DNA from: Bettongia penicillata ogilbyi
Lineage: Eukaryota > Chordata > Mammalia > Diprotodontia > Potoroidae
Direction: 5' to 3'
DNA: 64,000 nt
NCBI GenBank assembly: GCA_023548195.1
Contig: JAJHZJ010000575.1
Span: forward strand, 499,454 to 563,453
The notes under the pieces are model-generated. The model worked only from the letters and a program-made list of their open reading frames with translations, was not told the origin of the DNA and did not search any database. Made by a program: the position numbers and the translations under genes. This document shows positions 11,816 through 20,495 of the stretch, piece after piece. Position 1 is the first letter of the stretch. Every line of letters starts with the position of its first letter.

Positions 11816-12640
11816 AATGAGAAAACAATAATAAAATTCCCCTGGAAACAGAAAGAGTCAAGCATATGAAAGGAAAAAATGAACACAAATGGAAGGGAAG
11901 GAAATTGAGCAGTACCAGATCTTAAACTGTAGAATAAAGTAGTAATTATCCAAATGGTCTGGTCCTGACTAACAGAAGAAAGATGGATCGATGGAATACA
12001 GAAGACATATAATTGACAACAGTCAAGTCAACATCACATCCACACTTAGGGTTAGAATCGGATGAATTCTAACAGATTTGACAAGTGTTAAACACGTAAG
12101 ATTTGGGGAAAAGCATTCATTATTTGATTTAAGAAATTGTGGAGAAAACTGGAAAGCAGTATGGCAGCAACTGGGTAGATACTACTATCTTAGATTGTCT
12201 ATCAAGATAAGGTCCAAAAGTAAATGTGACCTAGAAATACAGGAAGAATTTGGAATAAAATTGGGAGAACACAGAAGATGGTACCTGGCAGATGTAGGTG
12301 GTAGGTGATGGTCGGTGAACAATTTAGGAAGAAAGAAGAGAGAAAAACCAAAGTGAGGTGTAAATAGGAAGATTTTCACTGCATGAAATGAAAATGAAAA
12401 TGATTTATTTTTTTTATTTTTATTTTTTTGGTGACCAAGAGAAGAAGGAAAGCAGAAAATGGAGAAAAATTTTCACAGGCAATTGAATAAATAAAGATCT
12501 CTTACCTAAAGCATATATGGAAAGGAATGTAGTGAAATCGCTAATAGGACACTTTCCCTATTGGTAAACAGCCAACAGATATGAAGGGGTAGTTTAATGA
12601 GAAGGCAACTTTTCTAAGGTAGAAATATGTTTTGCCTGAC
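11816..12640 (+). mobile_element. L1 ORF2 3'-terminal remnant in copy B
   Basis: Contains the ORF2 C-terminal stretch CGENWKAVWQQLGR (compare CWENWITVWQKLGR in the L1 at 48.7 kb), an oligo-A/T patch, and a later patch near 12540-12580 resembling the WSKDMNRQF region. Stops are frequent. It explains the break in repeat unit copy B. Confidence 0.65.
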
Positions 12641-13489
12641 CTACCAGGAAGGACAGGTTCTGTGAATTCTGGAAAGGGGAGAAAGAGGATGGCAAAAAGG
12701 AGAGTATTTAAGCCCCTAAGTTCCCCTTTTCCTCCTCTTTCGTTTTTTCTCCACCACATGTACCATTTCTCTGACATTTTTTGACCCCTTGCATAGAAGA
12801 GAACTTTTAACAGTCATTTATTTGAAATCCCAGCTTGATTCTCTCTTTCCATCGATCCTAATCTCCCTTTCTTCTCCCTGAAGACCATAAGTAGTTTGAT
12901 GCCAGTTTCGTATTAGTAACTGAGATTCTCCCCCAAGAAAAGGCCAAAAGCAAAAATATAAGAATTAAGAACAGAAACCAAGGAACCCACGGGGTGGGGC
13001 AGAGGGGAGAGTACAGGACTGAAAAAAATAGTATTTTTCCATCTACCTTTGGATCCCCTGAGTTATATGTCTGGAGGTGACAGACGGTGTCCATCATTTT
13101 CCCGAACCTTTCTCGTCGTTGTTTCCTCCTTTGTATTCCGTATCAATTTCTCTGCTTTCATGCTCTTCCTGCCTCGACCTTATTATCCATTTCTTTGAAG
13201 AAACTGGATGCTAGCCCATTATGCTGGTCTTTTTGACTGCGGTTGAAGCAGAAGGGAATCTGCTCCACCCTCCGGCTTTCAAGTGTCTCTCTCTGAACCA
13301 ACAGTCCTGTACTCTGCAATCCTTTTTGTTTTCCGGGGGGTGTCTCTCCTTCTTATTACGGAGCTGTGTATTTCACTCATAGCTTTTGTCGTATTCTCTC
13401 TCTGTTGGTCTCTCGCAGTCTCTCTGCTTCCACGTTGGTATCCTCCCTCCCTTCCTACCCCTCACTTCACTCTCTTACAAGGACTGTCG
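12641..13489. other. No gene recognised, partly pyrimidine-rich
   Basis: No recognised repeat family or coding signature. From about 13090 the strand becomes rich in C and T and more CpG-containing, like the pyrimidine spacers of the CTCF-motif units, so part may be a diverged unit. Confidence 0.4.
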
Positions 13490-14790
13490 TGCATATGACC
13501 ACTGCCTGTACTTAAGAGACTTTCATTCACACATTTTCACAAACCCGCTGTCTCGTGCGGCCATCCTTCCCAATCTATTTTTCTGTGCTTCCTACACTCT
13601 CGGCGAGGTTCTAGTGTTTCCAGCCCTCTGTTGACCCGCTGGTCCCTACCACCGTCCTTGGCATTCTCTTTCTCAGTGTCCCCATTGCCAGCAAGGGCGA
13701 GAACGCTGGCTCCCCCAACACTACTTCAGGCAAAAATCACCCTTTTGGACCAAGACACTGGCCAAGTCGCGGGGCTGAAATGGGAAACGGCGCCGGGTAA
13801 GGGATACTCCAGTTAAGCATGACTCCAGCAAGGTGAAGGGGAAGACACCGATCCATGGTTTCAAGCGTTAGGGGATAGGCAAGGATTCCGCCAAGCAGAC
13901 CCCCTCCTCCTTAGAGAAAGTGCCACCCCCTGGGAGTTCCGGAAGGCGGTGCCATGAGTTAGATTCATTTCTGGGGTATAGCCTTGGGGGCAGGGGGGAG
14001 ACTGACAAAAAATCCTATGAGTATGGATACATGTACACGCCCCACCCCTTTCTTCATACTGGCCTCTCTGGGCTCCTTCCCCTTCTAGGCATCATTAGTC
14101 TCTGCTCCCAACCTCCCATTGCCCATAACTCTGTCCCGACCTGGAACACTTCCTGCTATGACTAGAGCCAGCAAATCCTGCTTACCAGCTCAAATACTCC
14201 TTCTTTCAAAGTCTCTCTCTCTCTCTGACTCTGTTTGTGTTTGATGTTTATTTCCCACTGTCTCTTCGTCTCTCCCTACCTTCTCCATCCTCACCCCTGC
14301 AGTGCTCTTCTTATGTGTGTTTTGCTTATGACCACCGCTGGTCCTCAAGAGACCTTCTCACTTTCAATCACTTTCCGAATGCCAGTAGCTGAACAGGAAG
14401 ACACCAAGTCACTGTTTCAAGCTCTGGTGGGTAGCCTAGGACTGCTCCAAGAAGGCTCCCTGAGAGAGTAACTCGCTTGGAGCCCCACAAGGCAGCGTTG
14501 CTGGGTTGCTTTTTGGGATTCTCTGCCAGAGACTAAGGGCAGAATTGCACCTCTCCGAACAGAAGCCAAGATCTTCATGTTTCCAGTCACAGGGAAAATC
14601 CTGTGCAGACTCCGAAAGTCTCCAATTCACCCTAAACCAACGTCCACTGATTTGCCATAGGATGCTCTTTGCTCTGACTCGCATAGAGCCCACATCCTTG
14701 CCCTGCGCTGAACCTCTCGGATCTCCATACAACCACCGCACCCCACCCCCCATCCCCATTCCACTGTTTCACCTTTGATGGTTACATTCA
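13490..14790 (+). repeat. Two-unit CTCF-motif array in copy B
   Basis: Unit 1 starts near 13493 (ATATGACCACTG). It has degenerate motifs at 13865 and 13936, then a segment like the ATTCATTTCTTGAG block at about 13951, then a (TCTC)n spacer. Unit 2 starts at about 14323 (TTATGACCACCGCTGGTCC). It has a weak motif near 14421 and a better one at 14483-14500, then the CGTTGCTGGGT type II block. The unit order (type I then type II) is the same as in copy C. Confidence 0.7.
14483..14500 (+). promoter_or_regulatory. CTCF-like motif, array B unit 2
   Basis: CCCCACAAGGCAGCGTTG is the counterpart of the strong motif CCCCACAAGGTGGCG in copy C, weakened by CA for TG in the core. CTCF recognises a CCASYAGRKGGCRS-type core; binding here is inferred and doubtful. 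Confidence 0.4.
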
Positions 14791-15350
14791 GGGGGATTGG
14801 GATAGACAGGCGCAGAGAAATGACAACAAATCTTTTTGCCTTGCGTACATGGCATTTGCCTGGCCCGGATCCCCGGACTCCTGTAGCCAGGAAGGCATAT
14901 TAGCTACACAGAGTCTCAGTGGGGTTTGTTCTTTACTTCTCCTTGTGCACCATGCCGGTAGGGAGATGAGGACATGACTTACAAGTGAATCGGATTTGAG
15001 TGAGGAAGGGTTGAGTAATGTCATCAGACTCACTTTGTTCCCCAGAGCCATCTGGTTTTAGAGGCCATGTATCATCAGGAGGACTTGAGATGGCCCAGTA
15101 GGCAGTGGGAGACCTGGGCCTTTTTGAAGCTAAGGTTCTTCCAAGTTCTCTCTTGGAGTGAGGTAATGCCCATGCGGTGAGTCCACCATAATAATAATCT
15201 ACCTGGGAGGGAAAGACGCTCAGGTAGCTGGCCCAGAGATAAGTAGTTATTAACAGTCACTCTGAGCCAGAGGGGGTGGTTTAAGGATCCTCTAAGGCCA
15301 GGAAAGGAATTTAGCAAAAGACACCTGACTGATCTGGAAACAAGAAAAGT
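14791..15350. other. No gene recognised
   Basis: Lies between the array and the trailing block of copy B. No counterpart seen in copies A or C and no repeat family recognised. Confidence 0.4.
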
Positions 15351-15737
15351 GTTGACCACCAAACAAGAGAAAGAGAGGATGAGAGGAATGAAAATGAGAT
15401 CCTTCTCATCCTATGAAATGGAAAAGGTTTTGTACTTTCCATATGCAATCTAGTCACCATAAGAACAGGGGCAAGTAATCTTTTATCTTTCTCATTTTTG
15501 TGACCCTCCCTCCCTCACTCCTGGAAAAAAAAAAAAAGACTCCTCTCCTGTGTATTGACTATCTTATTTCTTTGCTGCCTTCTGAACAGGGGAGGGGAGA
15601 TAGGAATGGAGAGAGGGCAAGGATTTAGAGCCAAAATGTAAAGTAGAAAGAACAAGTCACTTTTTCTTTTCCACATCTGGGGTGGAGAGTCACAGTTTGG
15701 TCAAGAAAGTGTGACTCATCTCGCCAATAAGCATAGG

Positions 15738-15797
15738 GGGGCAAGATTTGAATTCATGTCTTTATGACTCCAAGTCCAGCACTCCACCTACTCCTCC
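15738..15797 (-). mobile_element. MIR/CORE-SINE fragment
   Basis: GATTTGAATTCATGTCTTTATGACTCCAAGTCCAGCACTCCACC-like text is the reverse complement of the tRNA-derived head of a MIR-type SINE. Confidence 0.65.
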
Positions 15798-16205
15798 ATC
15801 CTTTGTTTCAAGACAATGAGAAAAGAGGTGATATTCTCACTGTATTCCATGCTGGTCAAACCACATTGGCATATTGTATTAGGTTCTGGACACAACAGTT
15901 TAAGAAGGACATTGAGAAGTTGGAGGATACCTGGAGGAAGGGAACCAGGATAGCAAAGGCTTTTGAGTCCATATGTGAGTTGAAGGAGCTGGAAATGTTA
16001 AGACTGAAGAAGATCAAGAGGGACATGATAATCATCTTAAAGTATTAGAAGGGTTGATTTGTGCAAGAGGGATCAATCTTCTTCTGTTTGGCCAAAGAGG
16101 ACTGAACCAGGAGCAATGCATAGACATTTAAAAGAGATCAATTTAGGTTTGCTGCTAAGAAAAACTTCCCAACAATGAGACCCATTCAAAAGTGGAATAG
16201 GGTTG
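15798..16205 (+). mobile_element. CR1/L3 LINE fragment, ORF2 C-terminus
   Basis: The frame 15764-16048 reads LAYCIRFWTQQFKKDIEKLE and later a KRDMIIILKY-like stretch. Both match the C-terminal region of CR1-clade ORF2, downstream of the reverse transcriptase (LEYCVQFWAP-KKDIE and GDLI--YKYLKG patterns). The following text to 16205 reads like the RFR---KKNF----R--WNR part of the same region. Stops separate the pieces, so it is an ancient fossil. Confidence 0.6.
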
Positions 16206-16345
16206 GGAGAGATCTTGGTAGACATCTAGTCCATCATGTACCTAAAAGGAATCCCCACAGTCACATATGTGACAGGTCATCGAATCTTTGATTAAAGACT
16301 TCTAATGAACCCACTACTATCTATTCCACTTTTGAATGGGATCAA
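16184..16345. repeat. 20-bp perfect inverted repeat around a CR1 junction
   Basis: CCCATTCAAAAGTGGAATAG at 16184-16203 recurs as its exact reverse complement at about 16321-16340. The right arm and the sequence between (ACCCACTACTATCTATTCC) read as a minus-strand CR1-type fragment. The simplest explanation is two CR1 pieces of opposite orientation abutting, giving a hairpin-capable arrangement with a loop of about 118 bp. Confidence 0.75.
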
Positions 16346-16955
16346 GGATGCAAGTAGGAGGATTAACAAAATTTCTTCTTCTGAGATCAGAGTGTGGGAA
16401 GTAAGGAAGTTCTGTTGTCCACATTCCTAGGTGATAAGGGCTGTGACCTAGCATGGACAGGTTAGAGGTCAGAAACTAATGTGCAGGCCCAAGGAGTTGT
16501 GTGAGGAAGGGCCTATAAGAGAGAACATGGAGTCACATGGCCAGGGGACAGTATCACAGGAGATCCAAAATTAGGAAAACAGCATAAGAAGCCCCATCTT
16601 CCTGCACGTGCTGTAGTCTTCCTGTAACCTTACTGGGGAGGCCAGTCGGCCATTCAGGGGGAATGGATGTAATGATTAATAAAAGTTTTCCTGATTTTAC
16701 AACAGGTATTGTTCTTTATTTAAGGTGAGTATGTTTCTTATTGTTGGGGATTTGTTAGACAGGCTCACTTCTAACAAACATAAATAAATAAAAATTGAGG
16801 ACTCCCTAAAAAGTTTTTGTTTATGTAGGTTATACCTATAATGTCTCAGTAATCCTATGAAAATAGCTTTAACTTTGTGTACCCCCTGTTGCCAAGAACT
16901 AGGTGTCCATTTTACACTGGAAATATCTCTTGTATATGCCCTCTTCCATCCACTG
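16346..16955. other. No gene recognised
   Basis: Mostly unassigned. The part at 16780-16860 (GAGGACTCCCTAAAAAGTTTTTG) resembles a dispersed mammalian repeat that I cannot name. Confidence 0.35.
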
Positions 16956-17640
16956 CCACTACAACCATCTTGCTGCAGGTGCTTATTGCCTCACTCTTGC
17001 ACTTCTGTAATCATCCTTTGGTTGGTCTCTTTGTAACAGGTTTCCCCCACCTGTAGTCTATCTTCTACTATACTGTCACAGTGATCTTAAAGCACAGGTC
17101 TGACCGTATTACCCCTTCAGGATCAAATACAAAACCTTGTTTGGCACCCAAAGTCCTTCATAAGTTGGCCACCTCTTATGTTTCCAGTCTTCTTACACCA
17201 CACACACTTCTTCCTCCCCCTACATCCTCTGTGATCCAGTAACAGTGGCCTTCCTGCTGTTCCTTGTACAAAACTTTCTACCTACCAACTCTGGGCATTT
17301 TCACTGACTGTCCCTTGTTTTTGAATACTCCCCCTCCTCATATCTGCCTATTGGTTTCTCTGACTTCTTCAAGTCCAAGGTAAAAATCTCACCTTCTACA
17401 GGAAGCCTTTTCCTAAATCCCCTCAATTCTTATACCTTCTCTCAGCTGATTATTTCCAATTCATTTGGCATATTATATAGCTTGACTATGCATAAGTGTT
17501 TGCGTTCTATCACCACCATTAGATTGTAAGTTCTTTAAGGCCAGGATTATCTTTAACTTTTAGATGTATCCCTAGTACTTAGCACAGTGTGAGGCACATA
17601 GTAGGTACTTAATAAATATTTTTTGTTTGATATTAAAAAG
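16956..17640 (+). mobile_element. L2 LINE 3' end
   Basis: Degenerate L2 ORF2 tail and 3'UTR. The end is diagnostic: AGATTGTAAGTTCTTTAAGG, then TAGCACAGTGTGAGGCACAT, then AGTAGGTACTTAATAAAT. Stops throughout. Confidence 0.8.
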
Positions 17641-17695
17641 GTCTAAAAGACTCCAAGTGGTCCCTGGACCACACTTTGAGAACTATTAATGGGAA
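17641..17695. mobile_element. hAT-type MITE end fragment
   Basis: GTGGTCCCTGGACCACACTT followed by TGAGAACTATT resembles the terminal inverted repeat of Charlie/MER-type hAT non-autonomous elements. Only one end is recognisable. Confidence 0.4.
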
Positions 17696-18327
17696 TTTCA
17701 TCTATTGTCAACCTGACAGTTTGGTTAAAAAAACAAATAGACTGTATAGATATTGTTTATTCTCTTAAAGTTAGTGGTTACATGATCATGGAGCCAGAAA
17801 AACGTCTAATACAAAAATGACCAGGCTTAAATCTGTTTAGGACAATCCAACATTGTCTGTGTCCATCAGATTTATGATCTCCATGAGTGATTAACTATAA
17901 TACAAGAAAGGAATTTCTTAATTGGATAGGTTGTAAATACAGTAAGAGAGTTGAGAAGGTGTTGATTGAAATTATAACTCAGAACATCTGCGTTTTCTTT
18001 ACCACTAATATGTCATAATATAGTATATGTCTACAAAATTAAAAAAAAGTCCTACCATTCAGGATAGTGTCTAGAGTTAACGGTCTCATAAGGAAAGCTA
18101 AATCAGCCCCATCTGGCTGTTTTTACAGAGGAAAAGGTATTCTCTGAGTTTACTTCAGAGAACAAAGAGATTGTCAGGTCCAGACTCTTCATCAAGTCAT
18201 CTAACCCTTATCAAAAGTCCAAAATTTATATTAAAGGATTATCATTATCAAGGTAGGTCAGTACCTTCTCTGTAACTCAAGGATCTTACAGACCTTGCCT
18301 AGAACACTGAGAAATTAAAACATGTCA
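17696..18327. other. No gene recognised
   Basis: AT-rich sequence with no coding or repeat signature I can name. Confidence 0.4.
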
Positions 18328-19022
18328 AATCAATAAACATTCATTAGATTCCTATTATATGCCAGGTATTGTGCTAAATACTACAGAAACAAAGAAAGGT
18401 AAAAACAGTTTCTGTCTTCAAGAAGCTCACAATATAATGGAGAAGACAACACGAAACTAAGTGCATACAAACAAGACCTATGCCAGAAAATTGGAGATAA
18501 GCTCGGAAGAAAGGAACTAGTGCTAGCATGAAGGAAGACCAGAAAAAGCTTCTTGTACAAGGTAGGATTTGAGCTGAGAACATGAAAGAAGTCAGGAGGT
18601 AAAACTGAGGAAGGAAGAATTCCAGGCATGGGGTACATTTACTGAAAAGCACAGTCAGGAGATGGAGAGTCTTATGGAAAGAACAGGAAGGAGGACAGTT
18701 TCACAGATGAAAAAGTACTTGGAGGGGAACAAGGTGTAAGAAAACTGGAAAGCTGGGAAGAGGCCAAACCAGATTTTCTATGAGATGTTAGGAGCGTAGC
18801 AAACACAGCAGTTGATCACTGATTGGGTGTGGGGCTGGGGCGCAGTGGGGAGACTTGGTGAGTGAGAAGGTGAAAAGGACACCAAGGTTTTGAGCCTGGA
18901 TGATTGGGAGGACCGGGGCTGCCTTGGCAGCAATAATAAAGGTAAGAAGGGAGAGTTTTGGGGGAAAGATGGTAAGTCCAGTTTTGATATGTTTAAGATG
19001 TCTACGGAGATGGAGATGTCCA
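18328..19022 (+). mobile_element. Ancient dispersed repeat (L2/CORE-tail type)
   Basis: Starts like an L2/MIR 3' end (AATAAACATTCATTAGATTC, then TATGCCAGGTATTGTGCTAA, AAGAAGCTCACAATATAATG). It continues through phrases such as GAATTCCAGGCATGGGG and GATGATTGGGAGGAC. Related text occurs at 46860-47060, 47330-48080 and 59640-60130. The family is one I recognise from mammalian genomes but cannot name with certainty. Confidence 0.55.
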
Positions 19023-19132
19023 AGCTACGTGACTTGCCCAGGGACTCACAGCCACTGGGTATCAGAGGCAGAACTGGGACTCAGGTGTTTCTGGCTTCCT
19101 GGTTAGCTCTCTATCCACTACTAAAGGAATGT
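19023..19132 (-). mobile_element. MIR fragment
   Basis: GACTTGCCCAGGGACTCACA, then ACTGGGACTCAGGTGTTTCT and CTCTCTATCCACTAC, is the reverse complement of a MIR core and head. Confidence 0.75.
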
Positions 19133-19830
19133 GAGAGAATGCCTACACAGAACCTGAAATCTCACCCTACTAAACATTCCCACGTAAAGCCCGAGTGGCT
19201 GATACCCTAACTAAGCTGCCAAGGGCGGAGCTGGGGACCGAGCACCTGGGGCACCTGCCCCCAGAGCCCGCGGGATCTCGGGGTCCCCATGGCCAGCTCT
19301 CACCCTCCGTGTCCCAGGCACTCTTCTCCCAGCGCAGAGTGCGGGGCATGGAGGAAGCACCTCCTGGACGTGGAAGGACGAAGAAGAGGTCATCCACGCT
19401 CCTTGGAAAGTCTGGAGGTATTTAACTGAAACAGCTAAAGGCGAAGAAGCGTGGTCTGCCGGAGGAGACACGAAATACACCCGGAATAAGTAAAAACGCC
19501 GTAACCGATGGAGGCAGGAGAGCTAAAGGGGAGAAGGGGATGGCTTTGCCGAGAGCAACCTCCTCAAAAGGCAGGAAGGAGGAGGGCAGGCACGGCGACA
19601 GCCCGTTCAAAGGCACGGAGACGGGAGATGCTCCTCCGCGGCACCCAGGATGCGTCACAGCTCCTCCCCTCCCCCTCCCCCGCGGGAAGCCCCCCTGGTC
19701 TGGCCTGTTCTGTCAGGACAGCGCTTCTGGAGCCCGGACAGGGGGCAGGGCGGAAGGGGTCGGGTCTGAGGCGGGAGCCGGAGCTCGGGAGAACGAGGAG
19801 GGCGCCCCCGCCTGCCCTGGGGCGCTGGGC

Positions 19831-19838
19831 ACTCACCC
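19831..19838 (-). promoter_or_regulatory. Strong 5' splice-site match, minus strand
   Basis: On the minus strand the sequence reads CGCGG/GTGAGT, a near-ideal splice donor, about 90 bp downstream of the CCAAT box. This would end a very short non-coding first exon of a leftward transcript. The short distance to the CCAAT box is a weakness of the model. No acceptor was assigned. Confidence 0.4.
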
Positions 19839-19925
19839 GCGGCCCGCAGAGAGCCCGGGCCGAGCCGGCGCCGCCAGGGGTAGAGAAGAGAACCGGAAAG
19901 GCGAGCAATCAGCGACGTCGACGCG

Positions 19926-19953
19926 ATTGGAGGAATGACGGAAATATGCAAAT
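19926..19953 (-). promoter_or_regulatory. Octamer plus CCAAT box, minus strand
   Basis: Read on the minus strand, ATTTGCAT (19953-19946) is a perfect octamer for POU/OCT factors, and CCAAT (19930-19926) follows 15 bp later. A TGACG half-site (CRE-like) lies between them on the plus strand, and a GACGTC palindrome follows about 10 bp further. The order octamer, CCAAT, start is typical of promoters such as those of H2B genes. No histone coding sequence is nearby, so only the promoter layout is shared. Confidence 0.5.
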
Positions 19954-20107
19954 GAGCCTCCATGCTTTCTGAGGGCATATGAAGCCACGGAAGGGAACCT
20001 GGGAAACTCAGCAGGAAGTTCGGGATCGTGCTGTTCAACAGACTTCCGGCGGGCTCCAGGCTAAGCGCCTTACCTCGGACGGGACGTAAACCGGAGATGT
20101 GGCGCCG

Positions 20108-20202
20108 GCGCCCGCACACGCACACGCACGCACGCACGCAGACGCACATGCACGCGCACGCAGAGCACGTGCACGCAGACGCACATGCACGCGCACGCAC
20201 GT
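20108..20202. repeat. (CACG)-type CpG repeat
   Basis: Alternating purine-pyrimidine CACACG/CACG repeats. A 26-bp near-identical block occurs at 20138-20163 and 20175-20200. The dinucleotide pattern favours Z-DNA. It marks the right edge of the CpG island. Confidence 0.85.
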
Positions 20203-20215
20203 TCCGTCCGCATTA

Positions 20216-20401
20216 TTAACCCTTTCTAAAGTCTCACTCAACGGAACCCAGGTCGTAGGCTTGTTCATCACGTCTTCCCCTTCATAGGACATCCCCTCTT
20301 CAGATCAGAACAACCTTTGATTCTAGATCCACCTCTGATGACGCTCTGAAAAGAAAAGATAATGTTTTATTTTGATGCAGCAGACACTTCCCTACAAACA
20401 A
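20216..20401. other. No gene recognised
   Basis: Short unique-looking stretch between the CpG island and L1 sequence. Confidence 0.4.
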
Positions 20402-20495
20402 TCCAAGGATGAAGCTTCTGGGATGCCCTACTCCTCCCTTCTTTGTTTGACGGTTTTAGGAATGCTAGCGATGGCTTTGTCCTTCCTCTTCAGAG
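20402..20495 (+). mobile_element. L1 ORF2 fragment, left part of interrupted copy
   Basis: Reads SGMPYSSLLCLTVLGMLAMAL, i.e. the L1 ORF2 motif G-P-SPLLFNIVLE-LAIAI of the reverse transcriptase. The same segment recurs at 23386-23435 on the far side of the RTE-like insertion. Confidence 0.65.

Larger units (their letters stand above)
11027..15720 (+). repeat. Complex repeat unit, copy B
   Basis: Segment 11027-11815 aligns with 34755-35540 in copy C and with parts of copy A. L1 debris interrupts it at 11816-12640. Segment 13490-14780 is the CTCF-motif array, reduced to two units. Segment 15351-15720 aligns with 8521-8960 of copy A through the phrases AACAAGAGAAAGAGAGGAT and AGAACAAGTCACTTTTTCTT. 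The second half of the A/C leading block is missing. The order of surviving blocks (leading block, array, trailing block) lets the full unit be inferred at roughly 6-7 kb. Confidence 0.7.
19190..20215. promoter_or_regulatory. CpG island, candidate promoter
   Basis: About 1 kb that is strikingly richer in G+C and CpG than anything else here except the L1 5'UTR at 52.2 kb. It holds GC-box-like sequence (GGGGCAGGGCGG near 19743, GAGGCGGGAG near 19769, CCTCCCCCTCCCCCGCGGG near 19668) and an ETS-like ACTTCCGG at about 20041. Open frames crossing it are composition artefacts: they overlap on both strands and show no family. CpG islands commonly mark promoters. The minus-strand signals listed separately suggest leftward transcription toward repeat copies B and A. 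Confidence 0.75.

Noticed and set aside
19926..19953. A histone H2B-type gene promoter
   Set aside because: Octamer and CCAAT are present, but no histone coding sequence lies in either direction within the window.
19508..20200. Long overlapping open frames (up to 181 codons) in the CpG island
   Set aside because: High GC removes stop codons on all frames. Products are Arg/Pro/Ala-rich with no domain, and frames on both strands overlap.
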